A program made the translations under genes and the position numbers. Positions 27,265-34,963 of a stretch of 64,000 nt of DNA are shown here, one piece after another; within the stretch, counting starts at the first letter, position 1; each line of letters opens with the position of its first letter. The stretch is from Tautonia marina (GTDB lineage: Bacteria > Planctomycetota > Planctomycetia > Isosphaerales > Isosphaeraceae). Under the pieces are notes generated by a model. It saw only the letters and a list, made by a program, of their open reading frames with translations. It did no database searches and had not been told where the DNA came from. The stretch lies in NCBI RefSeq assembly GCF_009177065.1, contig NZ_WEZF01000017.1:118050-182049 (forward strand), given 5' to 3'.

Positions 27265-29637
27265 ATGTGCCTTGACGTTCCAGACATTCAAGCTACAAAG
27301 CGCACACGCCGGAGAGGGTTTACGCTACTCGAACTGACCATCGCCCTGGTTATCATCGCCATCGTCACCGCCATGGGCATGTCCGTTGTTCCTGAAACGC
27401 TCCAGTCAGTACGCCGTGCTGAGACGGAAAAGAAGCTCACCGCCATCGAAACAGCGCTGAAGCAGTTTATCAACGTGTACGGCAGGCTTCCCTGCCCCGC
27501 CGACATCACCCTGCCGGAGACCGATGCAAATTTCGGGGTTGAGGCTGCCAATGCCGGAAGCTGTACCGGCGGCACGCCTGCCGCGAATTTCGGACCGGTG
27601 AAGAAAGTAGTCGAAGGAGCCGTGCCCATCACCACGCTCGGCCTTCCGAAATCCGCCCTGTACGATGGCTGGGGGCGGCGCATCGCCTATGCCGTTTGGG
27701 CGAAGATGACCGAAAACCGTGCTTTCCTTACATATCCACTGAGTGACCGCGCTTGTGGTGCGATCACGGTCAAGAATGTGAGCGGTCTTGCGTTCACCAA
27801 CAGAGCTCTCTACGTCGTCTTCAGCACCGGGGGCGACGGGCATGGCGGCTACACGAAGGCAGGGCAACGCCTTTCCTCGGGAATTACCAACACCGCCACC
27901 CTCGACAACTGCAACTGCGACAGCAGTGGCGCGGCCACCACCTGGGACCGCAGCTACACCCAGCAGGCCTTGAGCGAGGTGAGCGCCACCGACCGCTTCG
28001 ACGACCATGTTCGCGTCAAGTACCGCTGGCAGTTGCAGGACTGGGAGCAGGCGCAGATAAGCATCTGGGGTGGCATGTGCCAAGAGGCAATCCGCCTCGA
28101 AGGCCGCCAGAACCGTTCGTCATTCGGGGTTCCCGCGATACTCGACATCAACGGAGATGGCATCAACGATCTTTTCATCGCAGGGAAATATGAAGACCGT
28201 TACGGGACGGATAGTGGGTCTGTCTACGTCATACTCGGTCGCCGCTACGGCTGGCCGGATAGTGGCAAGGTTCTCGATGGTCCCGATGAACTCATTGATG
28301 GTTCAAAGGGCTTTCGCCTGGATGGTGATTTCGGATGGGCGGCACCCGGCCGCATGATGCCTACCGGCGATGTAAATGGTGACGGCATAGAGGATGTTCT
28401 GATTGGTTCAGGCACATCAAACAGGCCTGCCTACATCATCTGGGGTGGTCGCACTGGTTCCTGGGCTTCGACCAACCGATTGAACACGACCTTTCTCAAC
28501 GGAGGCGGCACCACGCTGAACGGTGTTGAGTTACAACGAGATGGCGGCATAGGTGAGGAAAATATCAGTTTCGCCGTTGGCGATATCAATGGCGATGGCT
28601 ACGCCGATATTATCAAAGGGGATAATGGTGTGTCGCCAGGCGGTCGCTCCGGGGCCGGGCAGGTGAAGGTGATCTGGGGCAAATCATCTGGCTGGACCAC
28701 ACCGCTAATCCCTGACGCGACATACCTTGCTGGCGGAGGCACAGCCGTAAATGGCACGATACTCGAAGGTGACATGGACGGTGACGGGCTTGGCAGTTAC
28801 GTCGGCGCAGGCGACGTCAATGGCGATGGCATAGATGATGTCATCATAGCTGCCGGGGGAACCGACTTCAGTGGCGCCAATATGGGGTCTGTCTATGTCG
28901 TATGGGGGCGTGAGACCGGATGGAGCAATGCCCAGAGGCTCGACAGCACATTCCTTGCAGGAAGTGGCACGGCCCAAAACGGCATTCGCCTCGATGGCGA
29001 GAACTGGTACTCCAACAATCCGACGCACAGCGTCACCGCTGCCGATATCAATAGGGACGGCTACGATGACATCATGTTCGGACGTTATTGGAGCAATAAA
29101 CTTGGCATTGTCTGGGGAAGGAATCCTGGTACATGGCCCGCCACGACCATGACGATGACATCTGCGTTCATATCGGCTGGTAATGGCGTCATGCTAACAG
29201 GCGAGACCGGAGGGTCAGATGTCGGTAGCAGCCAGTCGGTTGCAGACATTAACGGCGATGGGATCAATGATATCGTCATCGGCAGCCCCGCGTATAACAG
29301 CGCGCAAGGCTCTGTCTATGTTGTCTGGGGCCGTGAATCGGGTTGGCCCACCGCCATTACCCTCAATTCGACATATCTCGAAGGTGGAGGTACGGCGGTG
29401 AACGGCATCCGTCTCAACGGTCTCGGCACACCCTACTACTTTGGCGATGTGTGGTGGTACAGCCATCCCTCGGCCATAGCCACCGGTGACATCAACAATG
29501 ATGGCAATGTGGACATCGTTGTAGGTGGTGCTACTGATACGGCTGGGAGTATTGACTCGTCGTATGTCATCTTTGGGAAGAGCGGAGCAAAATGGTCGGA
29601 ACGAACTACCTGGCTTATGAATAACCTACTGGACTGA
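27265..29637 (+). CDS. Type IV pilin-like protein fused to a seven-repeat FG-GAP beta-propeller
   Basis: 790 residues. Residues 1-17 are a leader ending RRRG, then FTLLELTIALVIIAIVTAMG, the prepilin-peptidase signature and hydrophobic N-helix of type IV pilins. A pilin-like head follows to ~270 (KLTAIETALKQFINVYGRLP, CPAD, several Cys). Residues ~285-790 hold seven FG-GAP repeats with calcium-loop motifs: DINGDGINDL, DVNGDGIEDV, DINGDGYADI, DVNGDGIDDV, DINRDGYDDI, DINGDGINDI and DINNDGNVDI, each with a closing VYVVWGR-type strand. Seven is one full integrin-alpha-like propeller. It would be anchored or assembled by its N-helix and display the propeller outside, as an adhesin or pilus tip. The fusion is directly visible; the function is inferred. 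Confidence 0.85.
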   Translation: MCLDVPDIQATKRTRRRGFTLLELTIALVIIAIVTAMGMSVVPETLQSVRRAETEKKLTAIETALKQFINVYGRLPCPADITLPETDANFGVEAANAGSCTGGTPAANFGPVKKVVEGAVPITTLGLPKSALYDGWGRRIAYAVWAKMTENRAFLTYPLSDRACGAITVKNVSGLAFTNRALYVVFSTGGDGHGGYTKAGQRLSSGITNTATLDNCNCDSSGAATTWDRSYTQQALSEVSATDRFDDHVRVKYRWQLQDWEQAQISIWGGMCQEAIRLEGRQNRSSFGVPAILDINGDGINDLFIAGKYEDRYGTDSGSVYVILGRRYGWPDSGKVLDGPDELIDGSKGFRLDGDFGWAAPGRMMPTGDVNGDGIEDVLIGSGTSNRPAYIIWGGRTGSWASTNRLNTTFLNGGGTTLNGVELQRDGGIGEENISFAVGDINGDGYADIIKGDNGVSPGGRSGAGQVKVIWGKSSGWTTPLIPDATYLAGGGTAVNGTILEGDMDGDGLGSYVGAGDVNGDGIDDVIIAAGGTDFSGANMGSVYVVWGRETGWSNAQRLDSTFLAGSGTAQNGIRLDGENWYSNNPTHSVTAADINRDGYDDIMFGRYWSNKLGIVWGRNPGTWPATTMTMTSAFISAGNGVMLTGETGGSDVGSSQSVADINGDGINDIVIGSPAYNSAQGSVYVVWGRESGWPTAITLNSTYLEGGGTAVNGIRLNGLGTPYYFGDVWWYSHPSAIATGDINNDGNVDIVVGGATDTAGSIDSSYVIFGKSGAKWSERTTWLMNNLLD

Positions 29638-29708
29638 TGCGGTCATTGCGTCTGTTGGTATTTAGCCACAGTGATTTAGATGAGCGATCTGCTATTCCAC
29701 GCTCCCAT

Positions 29709-29797
29709 TTCCGTGTCCTGACGTTCCAAGGGCCCCGCACGGGCCTTTTCCGGTCGGCGCGAGTGAGGCCTCCTCCGTGCGACATCAAAGCCCCGCC
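29709..29797. repeat. Terminator-bearing repeat, copy 1 (diverged)
   Basis: Shares GGGCCCCGCACGGGCCTTTTCCGGTCGG and CATCAAAGCCCCGCC with copies at 30484-30587 and 33976-34069. GGCC...GGCC followed by TTTT would make a short terminator hairpin after the propeller-pilin gene. Confidence 0.55.
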
Positions 29798-30117
29798 ATG
29801 CCGAGCATCAACGCGAGCGAGCGGTTCAGGCGCAGCAAGTTCTCGTCATCGAGCGTGCCGATACGCTCACGGATGCGGCCCCTCGGCAGGGCGAGCAACT
29901 TGTCCACCATGATCTGTGATGGTTCGCGCAGCCCGTTATCCGGTGATGGTTCAACCGTGAGCCGGAAGAGTGGGGCTTCGACGCACTCCGTGGTGAGCAG
30001 GCAGACGAGCAGGCTGGCATGGGTCGGGTTGAAGAGGTCTGATTGTACGATGACCGCCGGGCGCGGCTTGCCGTAATCGCCCTGGGCGACGGCAAGCACC
30101 ACCTCCCCCCGCTTCAC
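29785..30117 (-). CDS. MazF/PemK-family toxin
   Basis: 110 residues, GTG start at 30117 overlapping the antitoxin stop (GTGA). MKRGEVVLAVAQGDYGKPRP, then AVIVQSDLFNPTHASLLVCL and EPSQIMVDKLLALPRGRIRE are the hallmark strands of MazF endoribonucleases, which cut mRNA and are held off by a MazE partner. Likely an addiction module that keeps the element in the host. Confidence 0.88.
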   Translation of the reverse strand: MKRGEVVLAVAQGDYGKPRPAVIVQSDLFNPTHASLLVCLLTTECVEAPLFRLTVEPSPDNGLREPSQIMVDKLLALPRGRIRERIGTLDDENLLRLNRSLALMLGMAGL

Positions 30118-30341
30118 GCGGGGTTGCCCGTATCGGCGGCCATGTCGATGAATGCGAGCGCTTCTGCCTCAGCGGGTGAGCCTGAGGCGAGCAGCGACTG
30201 GCGGGCAGCTTCCCCGGCAAGCCCGGGCCTTCGGATGTCAGGCACCCATATCTGTACCGGCCTGAGCCCGGCTTTCCGCAGGCGGCTCCTGTATGCGCCC
30301 ATCCTGTTCGAGGCCCCGCTGCTGTCCCCCGTTACCTCCAT
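30114..30341 (-). CDS. MazE-type antitoxin (DUF3018-like)
   Basis: 75 residues from ATG 30341 (GGGAG six bases before). RMGAYRSRLRKAGLRPVQIW followed by VPDIRRPGLAGEAARQSLL is the DUF3018 antitoxin pattern. The acidic C-terminal tail probably binds the toxin. The upstream palindrome at 30374-30385 is the likely operator for autoregulation. Confidence 0.85.
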   Translation of the reverse strand: MEVTGDSSGASNRMGAYRSRLRKAGLRPVQIWVPDIRRPGLAGEAARQSLLASGSPAEAEALAFIDMAADTGNPA

Positions 30342-30373
30342 CGCTGGCTCCCTATTTTCGCTTATTAAACATC

Positions 30374-30385
30374 GTAACATGTTAC
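30374..30385. promoter_or_regulatory. Palindromic operator of the toxin-antitoxin pair
   Basis: GTAACATGTTAC is a perfect 12-base palindrome 33 bases upstream of the antitoxin start in an AT-rich stretch. This is the normal site for antitoxin autorepression. Confidence 0.6.
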
Positions 30386-30483
30386 AGCAGCGATGCGATA
30401 CTGTAAAGCGTTTCCTACCCTCGGCTAGCGGCCCTACGCCATCTATGCCGCGCCGGTTGCCACCCGGCGGAGTATCGCGGGCG

Positions 30484-30587
30484 TGCCACGCCGCTCCCCC
30501 TTTCTGTTCCGCTCTACAGGGCCCCGCACGAGGCCTTTTCCGTCCGGCACGTTTGAAGCCGCCGGCGTGCGAGGTCAAAGCCCCGCC
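30484..30587. repeat. Terminator-bearing repeat, copy 2
   Basis: About 95 bases nearly identical to 33976-34069: TGCCACGCCGCTCCCCCTTT, a GGGCCCCGCACGAGGCCTTTT hairpin-plus-T stretch, and GCACG...CGTGC, ending with GAGGTCAA. It lies directly before the duplicated methylase-helicase tail. Confidence 0.7.
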
Positions 30588-30592
30588 AGGCC

Positions 30593-30696
30593 GCCCCCTC
30601 CTACCGCGAGCGTGTTGCTCGTAGCCGCGAGGATGCGAGGCAGCTGAGGCTGTTCTGAGCAAGCCTTTACGAAAAGTTAACGCGGGGGGGGGTAAT
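30593..30696 (+). repeat. Duplicate of the methylase-helicase 3' end and pilin promoter
   Basis: About 104 bases matching 27125-27229, including codons for the tail SYRER-(V/I)-x-R-x-REDARQLRLF and its stop, then the TTAACG(C)GGGG run. The first pilin gene also follows this tail, so the second pilin gene seems to have been created together with a copy of its upstream flank. Confidence 0.75.
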
Positions 30697-30734
30697 CCTA
30701 GGGTCAGTGCCCTTGCGAGAATTATCCTCGCCCT
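30674..30734 (+). promoter_or_regulatory. Pilin upstream module, copy 2
   Basis: AGTTAACGCGGGGGGGGTAAT, ~25 bases, GAGAATTATCC and CCCTATG. Same layout as copies 1 and 3; the GAGTATT part is changed to GAGAATT. Confidence 0.55.
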
Positions 30735-31574
30735 ATGCAATTTGATAATCCAGTGATTCATGCTGCGTTACACGCTCGCCGGAGAGGATTCACCCTCATC
30801 GAGCTGAGTATTGTGCTTGTCGTCGTTGCCCTTGTTGTTGGCGGCATCGTTGCTGGCCGCGAGATTATCGCCAACGCCGATGCTCGCCGCATGCTCTCTC
30901 TCCGCGACCAGGTCGTGTCCGCCATCATGGTATTTCGCAATAAGTATAACTGTCTGCCAGGGGATTGCGATACGGCCACCCGCTTCTGGCCTGCGGATGC
31001 CAGTTGCCCGAATACCACTGCCAACCTGGTGCCTAAAACAGCCACATGCAACGGGGACGGTGATGGATTGATTGCATCGAGGATACAAAACATACCATCA
31101 GACAGTGTAAAGGCATGCTATGAAATCTTCCGCACATGGCAGCACCTCGCCAATGCCGGGCTTATTAGCGGGCAGTATAGCGGTGTCATGGCGCCAGGTC
31201 CTAGCTCTTGCTACAACCAGCTTGGTGGCGTGAATGTGCCGCGCTGGCGTCAGGGAAATAATTTCATCATTGAGCATGTAAGAGTAGTTAATGATGCGGC
31301 GAATGCTTTTTTTGACGATTTCTCATCCCACCTGATGCGCGACATCTGGGATGGCGGTTCATTTCCTGCGGATCTAAATAGCTACGGCTCTACACCAGCA
31401 GAGTTGTATCGTATCGACAGCAAAATAGATGATGGCAAGCCCGGAACAGGCCTTTTCCAAACCTACCAGTATCCCTCGCCGGACTGTTCTACCAGCACCG
31501 ATCCAGCCACCGCCGAATACAACTTTTCCCGCACCGACCGAGGCTGCCGTTCCATCACGAACCTGAAGTTCTAA
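30735..31574 (+). CDS. Type IV pilin-like protein 2
   Basis: 279 residues. Leader 1-18 ends ARRRG, followed by FTLIELSIVLVVVALVVGGI, a canonical class III/prepilin N-helix with Glu5. The head has VFRNKYNCLPGDCDTATRFW, several Cys pairs and YRIDSKIDDGKPGTGLFQTY near the C-terminus. The FRNKY...PGD and SKIDDG blocks are shared with pilin 3, so the two are paralogues. Probably processed by a host prepilin peptidase, since none is encoded here. Confidence 0.85.
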   Translation: MQFDNPVIHAALHARRRGFTLIELSIVLVVVALVVGGIVAGREIIANADARRMLSLRDQVVSAIMVFRNKYNCLPGDCDTATRFWPADASCPNTTANLVPKTATCNGDGDGLIASRIQNIPSDSVKACYEIFRTWQHLANAGLISGQYSGVMAPGPSSCYNQLGGVNVPRWRQGNNFIIEHVRVVNDAANAFFDDFSSHLMRDIWDGGSFPADLNSYGSTPAELYRIDSKIDDGKPGTGLFQTYQYPSPDCSTSTDPATAEYNFSRTDRGCRSITNLKF

Positions 31575-31625
31575 CGTATGGGCGCCACTAAATAGGTCGT
31601 GACTTACCTGGAAGCGCCAGTCTGA

Positions 31626-31838
31626 ATAGGTCACCAAATCTACCTGGCCGGCACAAATCGCTGCACTCGTACGCCTGAGCTCACGATCCAAGACCTGGAT
31701 GCACATTGCCGGTCGAAAGGATATGGCTGTGCCTCTAGTATCGCTTGGAAACCAACCTGTACAAACGCCAACACTGGCTCGTTTTACAATGGCCATCTAG
31801 ACATCAAATTGACCTGTGGTGTGCGTTACCGCCCCTGA
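31626..31838 (+). pseudogene. Cys-rich C-terminal protein remnant
   Basis: An open frame of 70 codons ending in TGA with no usable start; upstream codons hit a stop at 31623. Reads IQDLDAHCRSKGYGCASSIA then WKPTCTNANTGSF and HLDIKLTCGVRYRP. It looks like the end of an exported Cys-rich protein, perhaps a lost pilin head. The rest of 31575-31937 holds nothing recognisable. Confidence 0.4.
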
Positions 31839-31937
31839 TTGGCAGAACAGCCTGATCTCAGCCTAAGCGGGCATCCTATCGTACGATTAGAAGTCGCATG
31901 TAATCGCTTGGCTAGGATGCCCACTTCGTTAATACAT

Positions 31938-31995
31938 CGTTAATACGCATGGGGTAAGAATGCTCCTTGTCTTGTTATGAGTATTCCCTAGACCT
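31938..31995 (+). promoter_or_regulatory. Pilin upstream module, copy 3
   Basis: GTTAATACGCATGGGGTAAGAATGC, ~18 bases, TTATGAGTATTCCC and ACCTATG. Agrees with copy 1 at GGGGTAAGAATGC and TGAGTATT. Confidence 0.6.
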
Positions 31996-32877
31996 ATGTG
32001 CTTTGATCGTAGAACGATGTATGCTACGCCACGCGAGTGCCGGAGAGGATTCACGCTCATCGAGCTCTCGATCATTCTGGTAGTCATCGGCCTCCTGGCC
32101 GGAGCCATTCTTGTAGGTCGAGACATGATCGCAAATGCTCGCATTAGATCACAAATCGGGCAACTGGAAGAACTCGAATCTGCTATCTACGCATTTCGTA
32201 ATAAATATCGAGCATATCCTGGGGACATGAGCAACACACTCGCCGTTCGCTCTGGCCTGCGCACGCGAAACACCCATTTCGCCGATGTTGGCAACACTTT
32301 TAATGACAACCGCCAGTTTTTTGGTGCAACGCATATATACAACACATTTGACTCCGGGTGTGGTGAGGTGATGATGCTATGGGCAGACCTCTATGTAGCC
32401 CGGGTGCTTCGCAGCCAGGCATCGAACTTTAAGAGTTCAAGCCCCGATGAACGGTGTGTACCCAACACAACAAGCGAGGCTACATTGGCCCGCTACTGGC
32501 CCCGCGCAGAGCTACCCGGCAGCTTCGTCCATGTGCTGGGAGGTGTTTCTTCCCCACCTTCCATTGCATGGTCGGCCGGACGCACCTGGTTCGCCCTTGC
32601 CGGCATCTACCAGATTACTGGTGGCGGTGGAGCATTTCTCATAGATTACAAGATCACAGCACAGGAAGCGTACTCACTTGATTCAAAGATCGACGATAGC
32701 CGCCCGCATAGTGGCTTTGTACAAACCGTCGTAGAGACAGTCAACGCAGGTACGGACCGTATAGCATACCGGGCAACAGGTGCTACCGAATGCGCCCTTA
32801 ATGCTTCGCGTTACAATACGACATACACCACACCATCCTGTATCCCTGTAATTGCAATACGATCACTCCCCTTCTGA
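31996..32877 (+). CDS. Type IV pilin-like protein 3
   Basis: 293 residues. Leader 1-17 ends ECRRG, then FTLIELSIILVVIGLLAGAI. The head contains YAFRNKYRAYPGDMSNTLAV and AYSLDSKIDDSRPHSGFVQT, matching pilin 2. The base composition is more AT-rich than the element backbone. It has its own upstream module, so it is likely a separate transcript rather than part of a long operon. Confidence 0.85.
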   Translation: MCFDRRTMYATPRECRRGFTLIELSIILVVIGLLAGAILVGRDMIANARIRSQIGQLEELESAIYAFRNKYRAYPGDMSNTLAVRSGLRTRNTHFADVGNTFNDNRQFFGATHIYNTFDSGCGEVMMLWADLYVARVLRSQASNFKSSSPDERCVPNTTSEATLARYWPRAELPGSFVHVLGGVSSPPSIAWSAGRTWFALAGIYQITGGGGAFLIDYKITAQEAYSLDSKIDDSRPHSGFVQTVVETVNAGTDRIAYRATGATECALNASRYNTTYTTPSCIPVIAIRSLPF

Positions 32878-32930
32878 ACGGGTTGCTCCGCACGCCTTGT
32901 GAGTTGCGTGCGGAGCGGGTCACTGATTCC

Positions 32931-33500
32931 TCACTCTTCGTCTGAGAGAGGATTGAGGATGATGGTTGTCAGAGGCTCCTCACCTTTCTGCTCAAGGTGA
33001 AGGTGGCTTTCTTCCGTTGGATGGGCCAGATTCTGCAGGTCACCATGTGTGACTTGCAGTTGGTAACCCACGAAGATGGAGCCATCCAGCCTTGGCCAGG
33101 TGACTTTCTTCGGTATCCTCTTTGCCCCGCCCCACCCCGTAAGGGTAAAGTAGCGCGAGCTCGTAATAATGATACTCCATTCATCCTGACGGATCGAGCC
33201 GAAGCTCCCGACGTTGACACGAATGAGCTTCTGGTTGGTATCCATCCAATGCCGGTAACCATACACCAACCCCGTCAAGGGATCGATGAGCGGGTAGCCA
33301 GGGATGTTGAGCGAACGATTGGTGTTACCCAGATCGAATCCCACAACCTTTTCTACAAAGGCGTCTTGGAACGCCATGGCGAATGTCCCATTCGGATCGT
33401 CGAGGTCATGCCCGACATAAGCCGTCCACTGCCCCAGAGAGACCCTGGGAGCAGCACTCAGCATCATCACTGCTAATGCAGCGAACAAACGCGCGCGCAT
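32931..33500 (-). CDS. Secreted protein of unknown function
   Basis: 189 residues with a signal peptide (1-23, ending VSLGQW). The body has beta-strand character (WTAYVGHDLDDPNGTFAMAF, DEWSIIITSSRYFTLTGWGG, RLDGSIFVGYQLQVTHGDLQ) with no Cys pairs. No family recognised; the sequence resembles PEP-CTERM-type exported planctomycete proteins in style but has no sorting tail. It converges on pilin 3. Confidence 0.6.
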   Translation of the reverse strand: MRARLFAALAVMMLSAAPRVSLGQWTAYVGHDLDDPNGTFAMAFQDAFVEKVVGFDLGNTNRSLNIPGYPLIDPLTGLVYGYRHWMDTNQKLIRVNVGSFGSIRQDEWSIIITSSRYFTLTGWGGAKRIPKKVTWPRLDGSIFVGYQLQVTHGDLQNLAHPTEESHLHLEQKGEEPLTTIILNPLSDEE

Positions 33501-33975
33501 ATCAAAGCTCCTGTACTAGGAGGTTTGGACACACGAACAATGTACTGGCTCTGCGTTGCTGCAGAGACCGATACATGCAGTGTTAAGCTATTGGTTGTCC
33601 TGCATGACAAATGCAGGCAACAACTTAACATAACCGCACGTCGAGATTAACAGGTGCTAGTACATAGATAAAGAAAATAGTGCATGTGCGTTAATCTAAG
33701 TACTGCAGCGGTTAATGCTTGTGAGTATTAACTTCATCTTTTGGGATGTTCATATTGCGGTTTTTTCTGTCTATGTGAAGTAGGTTAATGTCAGCCTGTG
33801 GCGGCAGCGCGGGCATCAGTTACATGGAATCGCTTGCCGTAGGGTGCCGTTCGCTCGCCCTCAATGTCCTAGCGGATCCATTACAACGCGGTCTGACGAG
33901 CAGCCTGTCTCAGCCTAGGTTCCCGCTGCTTCTGCCAGCGATACGCTCCATGTTGGCCTCCTCGCCTGAGCGATC

Positions 33976-34069
33976 TGCCACGCCGCTCCCCCTTTCCGTT
34001 CAGCTCTACAGGGCCCCGCACGAGGCCTTTTCCGGTCGGCACGTTTGAAGCCGCCGGCGTGCAGGTCAA
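33976..34069. repeat. Terminator-bearing repeat, copy 3
   Basis: Nearly identical to 30484-30578 over ~94 bases, including CTCTACAGGGCCCCGCACGA and GGCACGTTTGAAGCCGCCGG. It diverges after GTGCAGGTCAA. Confidence 0.7.
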
Positions 34070-34165
34070 GCTGCCAGACCGGTTTCCGCTTTCGCGGAGC
34101 CTCCGGCCTTCGCTTGACCCGTAAAGCCTGAAGGCCACGCCTGGAGCGGCTTCTTTTTGCGTGCC

Positions 34166-34217
34166 GTAAGGCCCCGATGGCGGGGCCGGTAACCACACCA
34201 CGGAAAGGAATCCCTTT
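34166..34217 (+). promoter_or_regulatory. Leader hairpin shared with the methylase-helicase gene
   Basis: GGCCCC-GATGGC-GGGGCC hairpin, GGTAACCACACCACGGAAAG and then the ATG. Matches the 21979-22028 leader in structure and most bases. Confidence 0.5.
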
Positions 34218-34484
34218 ATGGCACAACCCGCTCACAAAATCCGCTTCGGCAACCTAAGCGTCACCATCTGGCGGAACCGCAGCGAGAAAGGCGGCAACTG
34301 GTACAGCGTCAACCCCAGCCGCAGCTACCGGCAAGGCGACGATGCCTGGCGCGAAACCGAAAGCCTCGGCTTCGACGACCTGCTCACGATGGCCAAGCTC
34401 CTCGACCAGGCCCACACCTACATCGCGAACCAAATGAAAGCCGATGCCAAGGCCCGCCGGGACGCAGGCCCGACCGCCCAGTGA
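34218..34484 (+). CDS. Small conserved mobile-element protein
   Basis: 88 residues: HKIRFGNLSVTIWRNRSEKG then GNWYSVNPSRSYRQGDDAWR and SLGFDDLLTMAKLLDQAHTY. A strand-rich N-half and a helix at the end. Proteins of this type are common on plasmids and ICEs with MobF or MobP relaxases; no function is established. It is the first gene of a rightward run of six. Confidence 0.7.
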   Translation: MAQPAHKIRFGNLSVTIWRNRSEKGGNWYSVNPSRSYRQGDDAWRETESLGFDDLLTMAKLLDQAHTYIANQMKADAKARRDAGPTAQ

Positions 34485-34559
34485 CCGCAGCAACAGCGGG
34501 CGGCACTGCCGCCCGCCTTGCCCCTCACCTCATAAACACAACACCAAGGAAGGTACCCT

Positions 34560-34913
34560 ATGACCTCGAAGTGCATCTTTGAATACACCACCGACCAGGC
34601 CATCGCTGATGGCGTCCTGATCGACGCCGATATCCAACCACGGCCGCAAGCGCCACGCTTCCCGCTCGGCCGGCTCATCATCACCGCGAACGCCTTCGAG
34701 CAGCTTACGCCTGAGGAAGTGGCGGAAGCCCTCGCCCGCCACGCGGGCGGCGACTGGGGCACCGTCTGCAAGGACGACGCCGAACAAAACGATGAGGCGA
34801 TCGCAGATGGCGACCGCCTGCTCTCCGCCTACCCCAGCAACGCCGGTACGTTCTGGATCATCACCGAGGCCGACCGCTCGGCGACCACGGTGCTGATGCC
34901 AGACGACTACTAA
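34560..34913 (+). CDS. Conserved plasmid/ICE protein, unknown role
   Basis: 117 residues with FEYTTDQAIADGVLIDADIQ at the start, LARHAGGDWGTVCKDDAEQN in the middle and GTFWIITEADRSATTVLMPD at the end. This widespread mobile-element family is often mislabelled as a restriction subunit. AAGGAAGG precedes the ATG. Confidence 0.75.
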   Translation: MTSKCIFEYTTDQAIADGVLIDADIQPRPQAPRFPLGRLIITANAFEQLTPEEVAEALARHAGGDWGTVCKDDAEQNDEAIADGDRLLSAYPSNAGTFWIITEADRSATTVLMPDDY

Positions 34914-34963
34914 GCTGACCAACTAACTTCACCCAACCTGTTCATTCTCATGGAGTATTTTTT

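Larger units (their letters stand above)
33501..34217. other. Long non-coding region with repeat pieces
   Basis: No credible gene in 717 bases. It holds GTTAATGCTTGTGAGTATTAAC (33711-33732), a palindromic orphan piece of the pilin module; terminator-bearing repeat copy 3 (33976-34069); and the leader hairpin of the 34218 gene (34166-34217). Bases 33580-33790 are AT-rich relative to the element. Confidence 0.5.

Noticed and set aside
31374..31796. 140-codon minus-strand frame
   Set aside because: Half of it is antisense to pilin 2 and the rest lacks protein character.
29000..34000. CRISPR array or shufflon-type inversion repeats in the pilin region
   Set aside because: The repeats found are three dispersed ~95-bp copies with unequal spacing and no recombinase next to them; no regular repeat-spacer pattern exists anywhere in the window.
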